A DNA stretch of 64,000 bases from Bedellia somnulentella. Its lineage: Eukaryota > Arthropoda > Insecta > Lepidoptera > Bedelliidae. The notes beneath the pieces are model-generated. The model had not been told where the DNA came from and did no database searches. It worked only from the letters and a program-made list of their open reading frames with translations. Shown here one piece after another: positions 54,101-58,193 of the stretch (position 1 is the stretch's first letter; every line of letters starts with the position of its first letter). The stretch spans positions 14,726,873-14,790,872 of the forward strand of contig OY755173.1 of NCBI GenBank assembly GCA_963576735.1, given 5' to 3'. The position numbers were made by a program, and so were the translations under genes.

Positions 54101-56852
54101 CTAATTAGTTTTTTTTATCAATTGAGCAAATAAATTTTTTCTATATGGGTACTCATGGCGCCATCGGAAACATAAACGAGAACGGAGAACTTTTCGGTGA
54201 CCTGTGTTCCGCAAGAAACCTTGTTATAGGAGGAACACTGTTTAAACACAAAGAGTGCCATAAAACAACATGGATTTCCCCTGATGGTGTAACTCGCAAC
54301 CAGATTGATCATGTTGCGATCAGCCGCACATGGAGATCCTCCCTGTTGGATGTTCGTAACCGACGTGGTGCCGACGTAGACAGCGATCACCACCTGGTTG
54401 TTGCTGAGGTAAGGCTCAAGCTTTCCTCCCCCCGCCGTAACTTTGAGAAGATCTCTAGAAGTTTTGAAGTCCGGAAACTACGGACACCAGAAGGACGGGA
54501 AGAATTCTGTTTGTCTCTCAGGAATCAGTTCGAACTTTTAGAGGAATTAGAAGATGAGCAAATTGAGGAAACTTGGGTCCGCGTTCGCACTGCCTTCACA
54601 AAAGCCGGTGAAGAAGCACTCGGATATATTTCCCCGAGGAGGGAAGACTGGATGTCCTCTGAGCTGTGGCAGCAAATCGAAGAAAGGCAAGGGATCAAGC
54701 TGCAATTATTGTCAAGCACTGAGCCACAAACTACTAGTCTCCAGGAGCGCTACAATGTCCTTCGCAAAAACATCAGAAGAATGTCGAGACGTGACCAACG
54801 CAGAGCCACCGACGAACTAGCGGAACGTGCGAACACCGCGGCCCGCCGCAAAGACATGCGCCAGTTGTATGACATCACGCGCCGACTTAGCGGGCGCAAA
54901 GCACGTATGTCTAAAAAACCGCTTAAAGGTAGTGACGGTAGCCTCCTATGTACCTCAGACGAACAGTTGCAAAGATGGACTGAACACTTCACGAGCCTGC
55001 TAAAGCAAACCCAGACGCCAGACTCTCATGAAACCAGCACTAGCTCACCAGTCACTGTATTAGACATTGCGACAGCACCTCCCTCATTTGATGAAACTTT
55101 ATTAGCAGTGAAGTCTCTGAAACCAGGGAAAGCGCCAGGAGTCGACAATGTGCACGTGGATATGCTGAGAGCCGATGCTGCTACATCTGCTTCACTGCTG
55201 TATCCCCTTCTTACCCGCATTTGGGAGACTAGACAAGTTCCCGATGAATGGAAACAAGGCCTTCTGGTGAAAGTTCCTAAGAAGGGTGATTTAACGCGAT
55301 GTGATAACTGGCGCGGCATTACACTACTACCTTCCGCCGCAAAAGTTTTAGCGAAGATTCTGCTCAACCGCATCGCACCAGCAGTAGCTGAGACGCTGAG
55401 GGAAGAACAAGCCGGTTTCCGCTCCGGACGCTCCTGCACAGACCACACTAACACCTTGCGCATACTGATCGAGCAGTGTGTCGAATGGCAGTCGGAACTA
55501 CTGCTGGCATTCGTCGATTTCGAAAAAGCCTTCGACACCGTGAACTGGGGCGCGTTGTGGTCCAGCCTTAGTCGCAGGGGCATCCCGCAGTGTATTATTG
55601 AGATAATCCGCGCCCTGTACGAAGGTAGCACATGCCGGGTGATTCATGAAAAGGAGCTGGGAGCACCAATATGCATCTCTGCGGGCGTCAAGCAAGGATG
55701 CCTCTTATCGCCGCTTCTCTTCATTATTCTGTTGGACGACGTCATGAGAGCGGTCACCCAAACACCTCGAGGTGTGAAGTGGGGCGCTTCTGTCTTAGAA
55801 GACTTGGACTACGCGGACGACATTGTGTTAATCTCGCCAACTCTAGCCCATTTAGAAGCTAAACTTGAGAGCCTTAGAAAGCAAGCAGAAGTCATGGGCC
55901 TGCGAATTAATAAACGCAAAACCGTCGACATGCGGATAAATCCTTCAACGACAGAACCATTGAAGGAGGAGAAGGAGAAGGAGGTGCAGACGAGGATGTT
56001 GAAAGCAGGATACGGAAGGCAAACGCGGCCTTTGCCCAACTGAGACCTGTCTGGGAGTCAAATGTCCTTTCCCGTCGAGTAAAGATCTCCCTCTTCGAAT
56101 CCGTGGTGAAATCCGTTCTGCTCTTTGGCTGTGAAACGTGGAGAGTGACAAAGGGGCTGACGAATAAGCTCCAAGTCTTCGTCAACAAGTCCCTGAGGTC
56201 AATCCTCCGCATTTACTGGCCAATGACAATCCGGAACGTGGACCTGTGGAACCAATGCCAGCAGACTCCAGTTGTGACTGACATCGCACTGAGAAAATGG
56301 AGGCGGATGGGGCACACATTTCGAAGAGGGACCACAAACGCCAGCATCGCATTCGAGTGGAAACCACCGGACGGGGCGCGAGCCCGCGGCCGTCCCGTAC
56401 ACACTTGGCGCCGGAGCGTGGAGAGCGAGCTGCGAGCGGCGGGACTGAGCTGGAGTGCGGCCAGGGAAGTCGCGGCAGACAGGAAGGCGTGGCGGGAGCT
56501 TGTGCAGGCCCTGTGCACCAGTGGGGTGCCATAGGACGACAACAACAAAATTTTCGACACCAGCGAGACTCGAACCCAGACTGGCCTTCAGTGGGAGCTC
56601 GTGGCTTTGAGTTCCGCTGGTGACGAAAATTTACCAGTAATAATCCCCACATGAGGTTCTCATGCAAAACGAATTACTTTTTTTGCAATAATATGATTAG
56701 TTATGTACCTTAGATCGAGCCCTAATAGCTATATGCAATGCCGTGTCTCCTCTCTTGTCCGTGACGTTGACCCTGGCCTTCCGTTCCAACAGTAACTGCA
56801 CCATCTCTGCGTTTCGCGAGCGAACTGCGCGCATCAATGGGGTGTCGCCTGT
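23773..56852 (-). CDS. Kidins220: Kidins220/ARMS homologue, 3' nineteen exons
   Basis: Kinase D-interacting substrate of 220 kDa (ankyrin repeat-rich membrane spanning), a membrane scaffold of neurotrophin and other receptor signalling. Mapped exons, 5' to 3': 56852-56709, 53421-53124, 52626-52422, 51412-51275, 50900-50730, 50351-50241, 48806 into the gap, 47906-47728, 46234-46040, 45589-45328, 45137-44972, 44559-44381, 43776-43658, 42929-42735, 38355-38191, 34837-34735, 34396-34302, 32372-32285, 24173-23773. Order of parts: ankyrin repeats; KAP NTPase with Walker A GSGKS; paired membrane segments; Walker B VVVVDALD; the [12 protein letters not shown] block; SAM-like region; acidic tail ending DSAV. 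Every junction is GT-AG and phases agree, except around the assembly gap and one apparent 1-base loss in 47906-47728. From 46234 to the stop the exons sum to 656 codons. The amino-terminal exons lie beyond 64000. A 33-kb span with introns full of transposable elements. Confidence 0.95.
24358..25379. mobile_element. non-autonomous hAT (Buster-like) with inserted LINE piece
   Basis: Ends CAGCTATACTCAACCT and, inverted, CAGCCATACTCAACCT. Near-perfect 8-bp duplication AGTTAGAT/AGTTAGGT (24350-24357, 25380-25387), which fits the nnnTAnnn pattern of Buster-type hATs. The interior includes a LINE fragment at 24650-24972. It lies in the 8-kb last intron of Kidins220. Confidence 0.75.
24650..24972 (+). 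mobile_element. degraded LINE fragment (family of 27783-28760)
   Basis: Strong nucleotide similarity to 27870-28215 (AGAGTTGCAAGAGATGATG, TATCTGGGAAGTTTGTTTAC, GAAGACATTGAAAGAAGAGT), with several deletions that break the frame. Confidence 0.85.
25425..25825 (-). mobile_element. LINE ORF2 C-terminal fragment (Jockey/CR1-like)
   Basis: The minus strand encodes the characteristic tail of Jockey/CR1-type reverse transcriptases: [15 protein letters not shown], then [22 protein letters not shown], and [12 protein letters not shown]. It is truncated at both ends, intronic in Kidins220 and in the same orientation as the gene. Confidence 0.75.
25875..25925 (+). repeat. fragment of an abundant lepidopteran dispersed repeat
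   Basis: Contains CAGCCTATAGACGTCCACTG..GGACATAGGCCTCC. A second copy is at about 33750-33790. This motif is familiar from many lepidopteran introns; the parent element is not identified here. Confidence 0.5.
26139..27455 (-). mobile_element. TIR element carrying a CXC-domain protein gene
   Basis: 1317 bp bounded by inverted repeats of about 330 bp (26139-26467 and 27118-27455) starting CCGGTCAATTTA. They are almost identical over the GAAACCTCAAAAGTCCCCATCG region; the right arm has a short replaced segment after the first 12 bases. The centre holds one minus-strand gene (26645-27019). No clear target duplication was seen, so superfamily assignment is open. Confidence 0.75.
26645..27019 (-). 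CDS. CXC (Tesmin/TSO1-like) domain protein of the TIR element
   Basis: 124 codons. A cysteine-rich block has Cys at 41, 43, 47, 51, 53, 64, 67 and 72 (C-x-C-x3-C-x3-C-x-C...C-x2-C-x4-C). It is preceded by [18 protein letters not shown], and followed by an acidic tail with a run of E/D. This arrangement occurs in many arthropod proteins linked to mobile DNA; CXC modules bind zinc and often DNA. The protein looks like the C-terminal part of a longer one, so this may be a deletion derivative. No transposase catalytic domain is present. Confidence 0.7.
   Translation of the reverse strand: MCLGNQLDPKDWGWKLVDNTLEPVLTLLPPAPEKLLNSIFCNCKKGCNAKCGCRKVGLFYSLACTNCQGRSCSNVESANLEDSYDTNEESLVGQLICEIEEEEQEEDEGQETVILENYESDEEY
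27625..27782 (+). repeat. tRNA-related SINE fragment
   Basis: Contains a canonical B box GGTTCGACCCC (about 27692) followed by GAGCAACAATTATGTGATGAGC..AAATAAGTG, a tail known from lepidopteran SINEs. The A box is not clear. It directly abuts the LINE at 27783. Confidence 0.5.
27783..28760 (+). mobile_element. 5'-truncated LINE, RT C-terminal half intact
   Basis: The open frame to 28719 (about 312 codons from the truncation point) starts inside the reverse transcriptase just before the catalytic motif ([11 protein letters not shown], then [10 protein letters not shown]). It continues through [20 protein letters not shown], the [12 protein letters not shown] block and [12 protein letters not shown] to the end of the protein. 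The 3' end is GGCGTGAGAATATGTATGTATG, an ATGT-type tail. It is an RTE/related non-LTR lineage; the exact clade is not assigned. Intronic and antisense to Kidins220. Three other fragments (2842, 24650, 35320) belong to the same family; this copy is the least decayed. Confidence 0.85.
28761..32284. other. Kidins220 last intron, remainder
   Basis: About 3.5 kb of AT-rich intron with no gene or intact element. A dispersed repeat at about 30105-30250 is related to 52060-52270 (shared ATCGTTGGATTCGTCGAATA). The CTTAGTTTGGGGCTAACTTG stretch near 28835 is found inverted near 48855. Confidence 0.5.
32285..32372 (-). CDS. Kidins220: Kidins220 exon (18th mapped)
   Basis: Acceptor TTTCTAG|GTGACC, donor CCGCAG|GTGAGC; phase 0 to 1. 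Encodes [20 protein letters not shown]..., an acidic conserved patch before the C-terminal exon. Confidence 0.85.
33222..33303 (-). repeat. SINE-like family 1 fragment
   Basis: 5' portion only (CCATAAGTCTTAGTCCCC...TGGGGTAGTACAATTCTAAG). Confidence 0.6.
33915..34125 (-). mobile_element. Helitron-like fragment
   Basis: Plus-strand CTAGTGGTCCGCCCCGGCTTCG resembles the CTAGCTGACCCCACAGACTTCG terminus at 38996. CTAG is palindromic, so this would be a 3' terminus on the minus strand. Boundaries and the other end are uncertain. Confidence 0.4.
34302..34396 (-). CDS. Kidins220: Kidins220 exon (17th mapped)
   Basis: Acceptor CATTTTAG|TTATTC, donor AACAG|GTCAGT; phase 1 to 0. Polar, basic/serine-rich linker ([13 protein letters not shown]...SRPSNVEKQ). 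Confidence 0.8.
34566..34701. mobile_element. small MITE-like inverted repeat
   Basis: Arms GTATCTTTAGCGACAGCAAT.. and the inverse of AAGTTGCACAATTGTCGCTG.. share the GATTGTGTCGCAAGTTG core. A related single arm (GCAACTTGCGACACAATGG) is at 32883. Located 34 bp from the donor of the neighbouring Kidins220 exon. Confidence 0.5.
34735..34837 (-). CDS. Kidins220: Kidins220 exon, end of SAM-like domain
   Basis: Acceptor ATTTCAG|GTTTTA, donor TCACTG|GTACGT; phase 0 to 1. Encodes [23 protein letters not shown]. The FGDWELF motif is the hallmark of the Kidins220 SAM-like region. Confidence 0.93.
35320..35525 (+). mobile_element. LINE 3' end (family of 27783-28760)
   Basis: Almost identical to 28555-28760, from CATTTGGATCAAATAG to the stop and the ATGT tail. 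5'-truncated, so it retains only the last roughly 55 codons. Confidence 0.9.
35905..36896. repeat. 338-bp tandem repeat, nearly three copies
   Basis: Units start at 35905, 36243 and 36581 with GCAAAACATTTCACGAATTT; the third ends 22 bp short at 36896. Copies look identical by eye, which points to recent amplification. AT-rich and non-coding, in the Kidins220 intron between 34837 and 38191. Confidence 0.95.
36897..37744. other. Kidins220 intron segment, partly GC-rich
   Basis: Contains a GC-richer block (37100-37440, with GCGAGAG and CTCGCTCC motifs) of unknown nature. No coding potential was recognised. Confidence 0.4.
37745..38165 (-). mobile_element. R4/Dong-like LINE 3' fragment inside an ATT repeat
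   Basis: The minus strand encodes a non-LTR ORF C-terminus: [45 protein letters not shown], and after a frameshift [15 protein letters not shown]. Such tails occur in R4/Dong-type LINEs. Both flanks are ATT/TAA repeats (37747-37760, 38154-38167), as expected because Dong targets TAA repeats. It lies 25 bp from the neighbouring Kidins220 exon. Clade assignment is tentative. Confidence 0.6.
38191..38355 (-). CDS. Kidins220: Kidins220 exon, start of SAM-like domain
   Basis: Acceptor TTCCCAG|AGCGAC, donor AACCG|GTACGT; 55 codons, phase 0. Encodes [38 protein letters not shown]. It is strongly GC-rich and alanine/glycine-rich in the middle, unlike the flanking introns. Confidence 0.9.
38621..38791 (-). 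repeat. SINE-like family 1 copy, 5' shortened
   Basis: Tail TACATACATACATATGCTC and the CGGCTGTAAATCC block are present. The 5' third is missing after CCCTTAATAGCC. Confidence 0.75.
39483..39723. mobile_element. Tc1/mariner-type MITE nested in Harbinger
   Basis: TIRs CAGATCCACAAACTTTTCTT at both ends, flanked by TA (39481-39482, 39724-39725). Removing it restores continuity of the Harbinger transposase start, which shows the order of insertion. Confidence 0.85.
39724..39942 (+). pseudogene. Harbinger transposase N-terminal remnant
   Basis: Encodes an acidic stretch, then [20 protein letters not shown] and [19 protein letters not shown], the N-terminal part of HARBI1-like nucleases. The DDE catalytic domain is deleted. 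Confidence 0.75.
41371..41449 (-). repeat. SINE-like family 1 fragment
   Basis: 5' third only (CCCCAATACCGTTAGTCGCC to AAGCCGACACTACAC). The rest of this intron (41450-42734) has no clear element, apart from a Helitron-like TACAAAGTCTGTCGGG stretch near 42013. Confidence 0.7.
42735..42929 (-). CDS. Kidins220: Kidins220 exon, proline/glutamine-rich
   Basis: Acceptor AATTTCAG|CGTCAA, donor ACATTG|GTAAGG; 65 codons, phase 0. Low complexity ([14 protein letters not shown]), corresponding to the proline/tyrosine-rich linker between the KAP and SAM-like regions. Confidence 0.88.
43316..43550 (+). repeat. SINE-like family 1 copy
   Basis: Full 3' end TTTAAAGCCGTGAGTATATG plus ATGT tail. A small deletion lies in the 5' part (GCTTAGAATTCCGG). 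Confidence 0.8.
43658..43776 (-). CDS. Kidins220: Kidins220 exon (13th mapped)
   Basis: Acceptor TTAACAG|AAGAAT, donor AACAG|GTGAGG; phase 1 to 0. Polar linker ([20 protein letters not shown]) after the KAP domain. Confidence 0.87.
44381..44559 (-). CDS. Kidins220: Kidins220 exon, end of KAP region
   Basis: Acceptor ATTTCAG|AGTAAG, donor AAAAG|GTATTT; phase 2 to 1. Encodes [20 protein letters not shown] and [18 protein letters not shown], closely matching the conserved post-KAP block of the family. Confidence 0.93.
44812..44905 (-). pseudogene. partial copy of the neighbouring Kidins220 exon (44972-45137)
   Basis: About 94 bp repeat the 3' half of the exon 160 bp away, with identity over long runs and an intact donor (GAGAA|GTAAGA). 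A 4-base deletion at the GTGGCCGTTC site breaks the frame, and no acceptor is retained. The three changes nearest the donor are synonymous. Confidence 0.85.
44972..45137 (-). CDS. Kidins220: Kidins220 exon, NLTEQWP block
   Basis: Acceptor CCCACAG|GTCGAC, donor GAGAA|GTAATA; phase 1 to 2. Encodes [20 protein letters not shown] and SWIIYHHE, one of the best conserved Kidins220 signatures. Confidence 0.95.
45328..45589 (-). CDS. Kidins220: Kidins220 exon (10th mapped)
   Basis: Acceptor ATCCCAG|GTATCC, donor CACTG|GTATGT; phase 0 to 1. A variable serine/alanine-rich first half, then [20 protein letters not shown] and VLYVTG, conserved in the family. Confidence 0.93.
45690..45770 (+). repeat. fragment of a common lepidopteran dispersed repeat
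   Basis: The ATTGATAACCTCCTACTATT..GAAGTCGGTTAAAAA motif is found near the ends of many lepidopteran retroelements. Parent element not determined. Confidence 0.5.
46040..46234 (-). CDS. Kidins220: Kidins220 exon (9th mapped)
   Basis: Acceptor CCATAG|GCAGTG, donor AGATCT|GTGAGT; 65 codons, phase 0. Encodes [20 protein letters not shown] and a basic stretch, within the KAP NTPase after Walker B. The adjoining intron (46235-47727) shows no recognisable element. Confidence 0.93.
47728..47906 (-). CDS. Kidins220: Kidins220 exon with Walker B, apparent 1-base deletion
   Basis: Acceptor CACGCCAG|GTGTCC, donor AGTAAG|GTGAGG; 179 bp. The frame fitting the exon end encodes [20 protein letters not shown] and [14 protein letters not shown] (KAP Walker B). 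The first 24 bases make sense only in another frame, VSCLDAFT, matching the family. One base is missing near 47882. A neighbouring partial copy (48199-48259) keeps the single frame through the same place. Either a sequencing/assembly error or a real frameshift. Confidence 0.85.
48199..48259 (-). pseudogene. partial copy of the Walker B exon
   Basis: Acceptor CTCGCAG|GTGTTC retained. Encodes, in one frame, a segment equivalent to [17 protein letters not shown], then a stop. It lies upstream (in transcription) of the true exon at 47906. Confidence 0.8.
48472..48671. other. assembly gap (200 N)
   Basis: Runs of N interrupt the Kidins220 exon that starts at 48806. The family segment of roughly 50 residues between the second membrane pair and Walker B is not found elsewhere and should lie here. 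Exactly 200 N suggests a placeholder length. Confidence 0.99.
48672..48806 (-). CDS. Kidins220: Kidins220 exon entering the gap (partial)
   Basis: Acceptor TTTTAG|CCGTCG, phase 2. Encodes [20 protein letters not shown], a membrane segment of the KAP domain, then a GC-rich alanine/leucine stretch running into the gap. Donor unknown. Confidence 0.88.
49080..49165 (-). pseudogene. exon-like copy 1 of the 48806 exon
   Basis: Acceptor TTTTAG|CCGCCG. The same frame stays open for about 32 codons and then meets TAA. Relative to the true exon, about nine codon changes are synonymous and only two or three alter the residue. No convincing donor. Confidence 0.8.
49180..49392 (-). repeat. SINE-like family 1 copy
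   Basis: Diverged copy sitting between exon-like copies 1 and 2 of the Kidins220 membrane exon. Contains a run of G at 49255-49264. Confidence 0.7.
49413..49475 (-). pseudogene. exon-like copy 2 of the 48806 exon
   Basis: Acceptor CCCCAG|CCGTCG kept. An internal deletion destroys the frame. The CTAGCTGGTGTGGTG run is shared with copy 1. Confidence 0.7.
49545..49605 (-). pseudogene. exon-like copy 3 of the 48806 exon
   Basis: Acceptor CCCCAG|CCGCCG kept. Several small deletions. Confidence 0.65.
49675..49735 (-). pseudogene. exon-like copy 4 of the 48806 exon
   Basis: Acceptor CCCCAG|CCGTCG kept. An 18-base in-frame deletion removes the SVSALA codons, but the frame stays open ([19 protein letters not shown]). 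Confidence 0.75.
50241..50351 (-). CDS. Kidins220: Kidins220 exon, membrane segment
   Basis: Acceptor AATCCAG|ATGGCG, donor GAGAA|GTAAGT; phase 2 to 2. Encodes [19 protein letters not shown], a transmembrane helix of the KAP insertion. Confidence 0.92.
50730..50900 (-). CDS. Kidins220: Kidins220 exon (5th mapped)
   Basis: Acceptor TTGTAG|ATTTCA, donor TGGAG|GTATTT; phase 2 to 2. Encodes [20 protein letters not shown] and TRLARAFRP, matching the conserved cytoplasmic block between membrane pairs. Confidence 0.93.
51275..51412 (-). CDS. Kidins220: Kidins220 exon (4th mapped)
   Basis: Acceptor TTTCCAG|ATACGA, donor AATAAG|GTTCGT; phase 2 to 2. Encodes [20 protein letters not shown] followed by a proline-rich segment, as in the family after the first membrane pair. 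Confidence 0.9.
51868..52270 (-). repeat. retroelement 3' tail and dispersed repeat
   Basis: The minus strand ends ACAATAAAGAGTTATTCTATTC.., the pentanucleotide-tailed 3' end typical of Jockey-like LINEs (about 51868-51965). Next to it, 52060-52270 shares ATCGTTGGATTCGTCGAATA with 30105-30250. A similar LINE-end motif (CAAATCAAATATTCTTTATTG) is at about 52850. Confidence 0.5.
52422..52626 (-). CDS. Kidins220: Kidins220 exon, first membrane pair
   Basis: Acceptor CCACCAG|AGGAGA, donor GAATAG|GTGAGG; phase 1 to 2. Encodes [10 protein letters not shown] then two hydrophobic helices ([20 protein letters not shown] and [19 protein letters not shown]). GC-rich and alanine-rich. Confidence 0.93.
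52964..53088 (-). pseudogene. partial copy of the Walker A exon
   Basis: About 125 bp repeating 53169-53293, from ARKLNT to the GLYA codons, but stopping just before Walker A. The frame is continuous with read-through of the preceding intron and then terminates. Changes cluster in three adjacent codons (N/E/D to K/K/H), plus one A to S; four others are synonymous. Confidence 0.85.
53124..53421 (-). CDS. Kidins220: Kidins220 exon with KAP Walker A
   Basis: Acceptor TATTTCAG|CAAATA, donor GAAAG|GTAACA; phase 0 to 1. Encodes the last ankyrin helix (IVEILLRNP), [40 protein letters not shown], and [17 protein letters not shown] (P-loop). Confidence 0.97.
53690..54015. repeat. head-to-head SINE-like family 1 pair
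   Basis: A minus-strand fragment (53690-53765) abuts, 5' end to 5' end, a full plus-strand copy (53766-54015) that ends in ATGT repeats. Confidence 0.75.
54140..56640 (+). mobile_element. 5'-truncated LINE with endonuclease end and RT
   Basis: The open frame 54145-56043 covers the endonuclease C-terminus ([22 protein letters not shown]), and reverse transcriptase motifs [39 protein letters not shown] (about residue 457), [13 protein letters not shown] and YADD (about 556). A frameshift near 55950 shifts the remainder to the frame 56103-56534 ([28 protein letters not shown]). Related to RTE-like elements with a [14 protein letters not shown] block; clade not assigned. It ends in a hairpin region (56548-56632). 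Intronic and antisense to Kidins220. Confidence 0.88.
56548..56632. repeat. 17-of-18 bp stem-loop in the LINE 3' region
   Basis: AAATTTTCGACACCAGCG pairs with CGCTGGTGACGAAAATTT across a 49-base loop. The loop strand contains GGTTCGAGTCT on the minus strand, similar to a tRNA B box. Confidence 0.85.
56709..56852 (-). CDS. Kidins220: Kidins220 ankyrin exon (first in window)
   Basis: Acceptor TCCACAG|ACAGGC, donor CTAAG|GTACAT; 48 codons, phase 0. Encodes [20 protein letters not shown] then [14 protein letters not shown], classical ankyrin-repeat residues. It joins in phase to 53421. Earlier ankyrin exons are beyond the window. Confidence 0.95.
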
Positions 56853-57109
56853 CTGTGGATAATATATTTCATTAAAATAATGTAACTTTACATACGAATA
56901 TGTTTTATTTTATTTCAAAATTGCAGTTAAATATCGAAAATGATTGCCTTAAGATCTCGAACGCGGCCAGTCCTGTGCTGCCTTAGCATTTTTTTTAAAT
57001 GTTGGAATTAAACTAAAAATTTTACGTTTCAAAGTTGAAATCAAAAACTAGAACAGTTTTGATTTTATTCTTATATTTGATATACATATATTATATTTCA
57101 TTTCAAAGA

Positions 57110-57250
57110 ATAGCACAGACAATAGGGTTATATTTCTTAGTGAGCTGGGATGGCTGGAGTAGTGCCATTCCCTTGTCACGCAAAGTAGGCACTTAGCAGA
57201 CGTCGACTTGCGGAAAACATACCCGTTCACAAAATACAAAAAAGGGTTAT
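57110..57250 (+). mobile_element. LINE 3'-end fragment (family of 11140-12050)
   Basis: Matches, in the opposite orientation, 11140-11235: GTGAGCTGGGATGGCTGGAG, the CGCAAAGTAGGCAC block and the end CCGTTCACAAAATACAAAAA. Confidence 0.7.
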
Positions 57251-57510
57251 ATTCATCCCAACTCCCAACCCAACGGACAATTTACAATGTTTTTTTTATT
57301 TAGTTTTTTTTTATATTGTTATTTGATATCTTGAGTTTCAATCAAAAAAATAATTCACGCCATCAAAATTTTTATTTTATTTTCAAAACCTTATTTTTAG
57401 TTTAATTTCCACTGACCTCCATTATACTATATAAGTACGCTGGACTAATTATAGGCCGGGTGACAGTGAGGCGATTTGATTTTCGCCATTTTGGCGCTTA
57501 CGGCAGCAGT

Positions 57511-57530
57511 GAAGGAACAAGGAACTAATA
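57511..57530. repeat. inverted repeat partner flanking the BEL insertion
   Basis: GAAGGAACAAGGAACTAATA is the near-inverse of TTTAGTTCCTCGTTCCTTC at 63938-63956, so the BEL element sits between the arms of an older inverted repeat. The preceding CGCCATTTTGGCG (57484-57496) is itself palindromic. Confidence 0.6.
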
Positions 57531-57697
57531 AAAGAGATGGTACAGTGAGATAAAATATATCGATAAAATGTTTCTGCTTAAAGGAAAGGCTAAGTTTTAT
57601 CGAAACGAAACTTTACAGCACTATTGATTTATAATTGTTTCTAAAAACCATAGATATATTATGCTTTATGGTAAAAAAACACTGGCCATTTTGCAGT

Positions 57698-57917
57698 TGT
57701 ACGAGTTAGGTCGTACAGAAGCGTGCGTCAGCATTTTACTCCATCTATTAGTTTTATTTAATTATTTATTCAGTTCGTTTATAGCTATCAAGACAGCTAC
57801 GCGTGCTCATCAGTTATCAGTTACATTTAAGTTATTCTTCATTAATACAGTTTTCATTTACTATCAGTTTATCATTTTATTATATTATCAGTCACATAAT
57901 TGGGAGCAGCCCGAACA
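57698..57917 (+). repeat. BEL/Pao 5' LTR
   Basis: 220 bp, TGT...ACA ends, preceded by the target duplication GCAGT. Short LTR with no obvious TATA or AATAAA found. Followed by the primer-binding-site-like TTGGTCCTTCGAGCC. Confidence 0.95.
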
Positions 57918-58193
57918 TTGGTCCTTCGAGCCTTCTGGAAAGCAGGACTCTAACACGTTTACATACACGCGCCGCGCGTGCCGAATTGTGTCAGTAGTTT
58001 CGCTTACCGGACAGAATCAGTGAAGTGTGTACAGTAAACCACGTAAAGGATTATCTTTGTGCCTTACAAACACAAACCAAATCCTATCGAAAACTCATCG
58101 TATGATCAAGGTATACTGTGAGTAGCAGTCGCAGACCAGCATCAGCAGCAGATATCAAGTAAGATCTGTCCATTTTATTATTATCCATAAAAA

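Noticed and set aside
55026..55631. 201-codon minus-strand frame
   Set aside because: Shadow of the LINE reverse transcriptase on the other strand.
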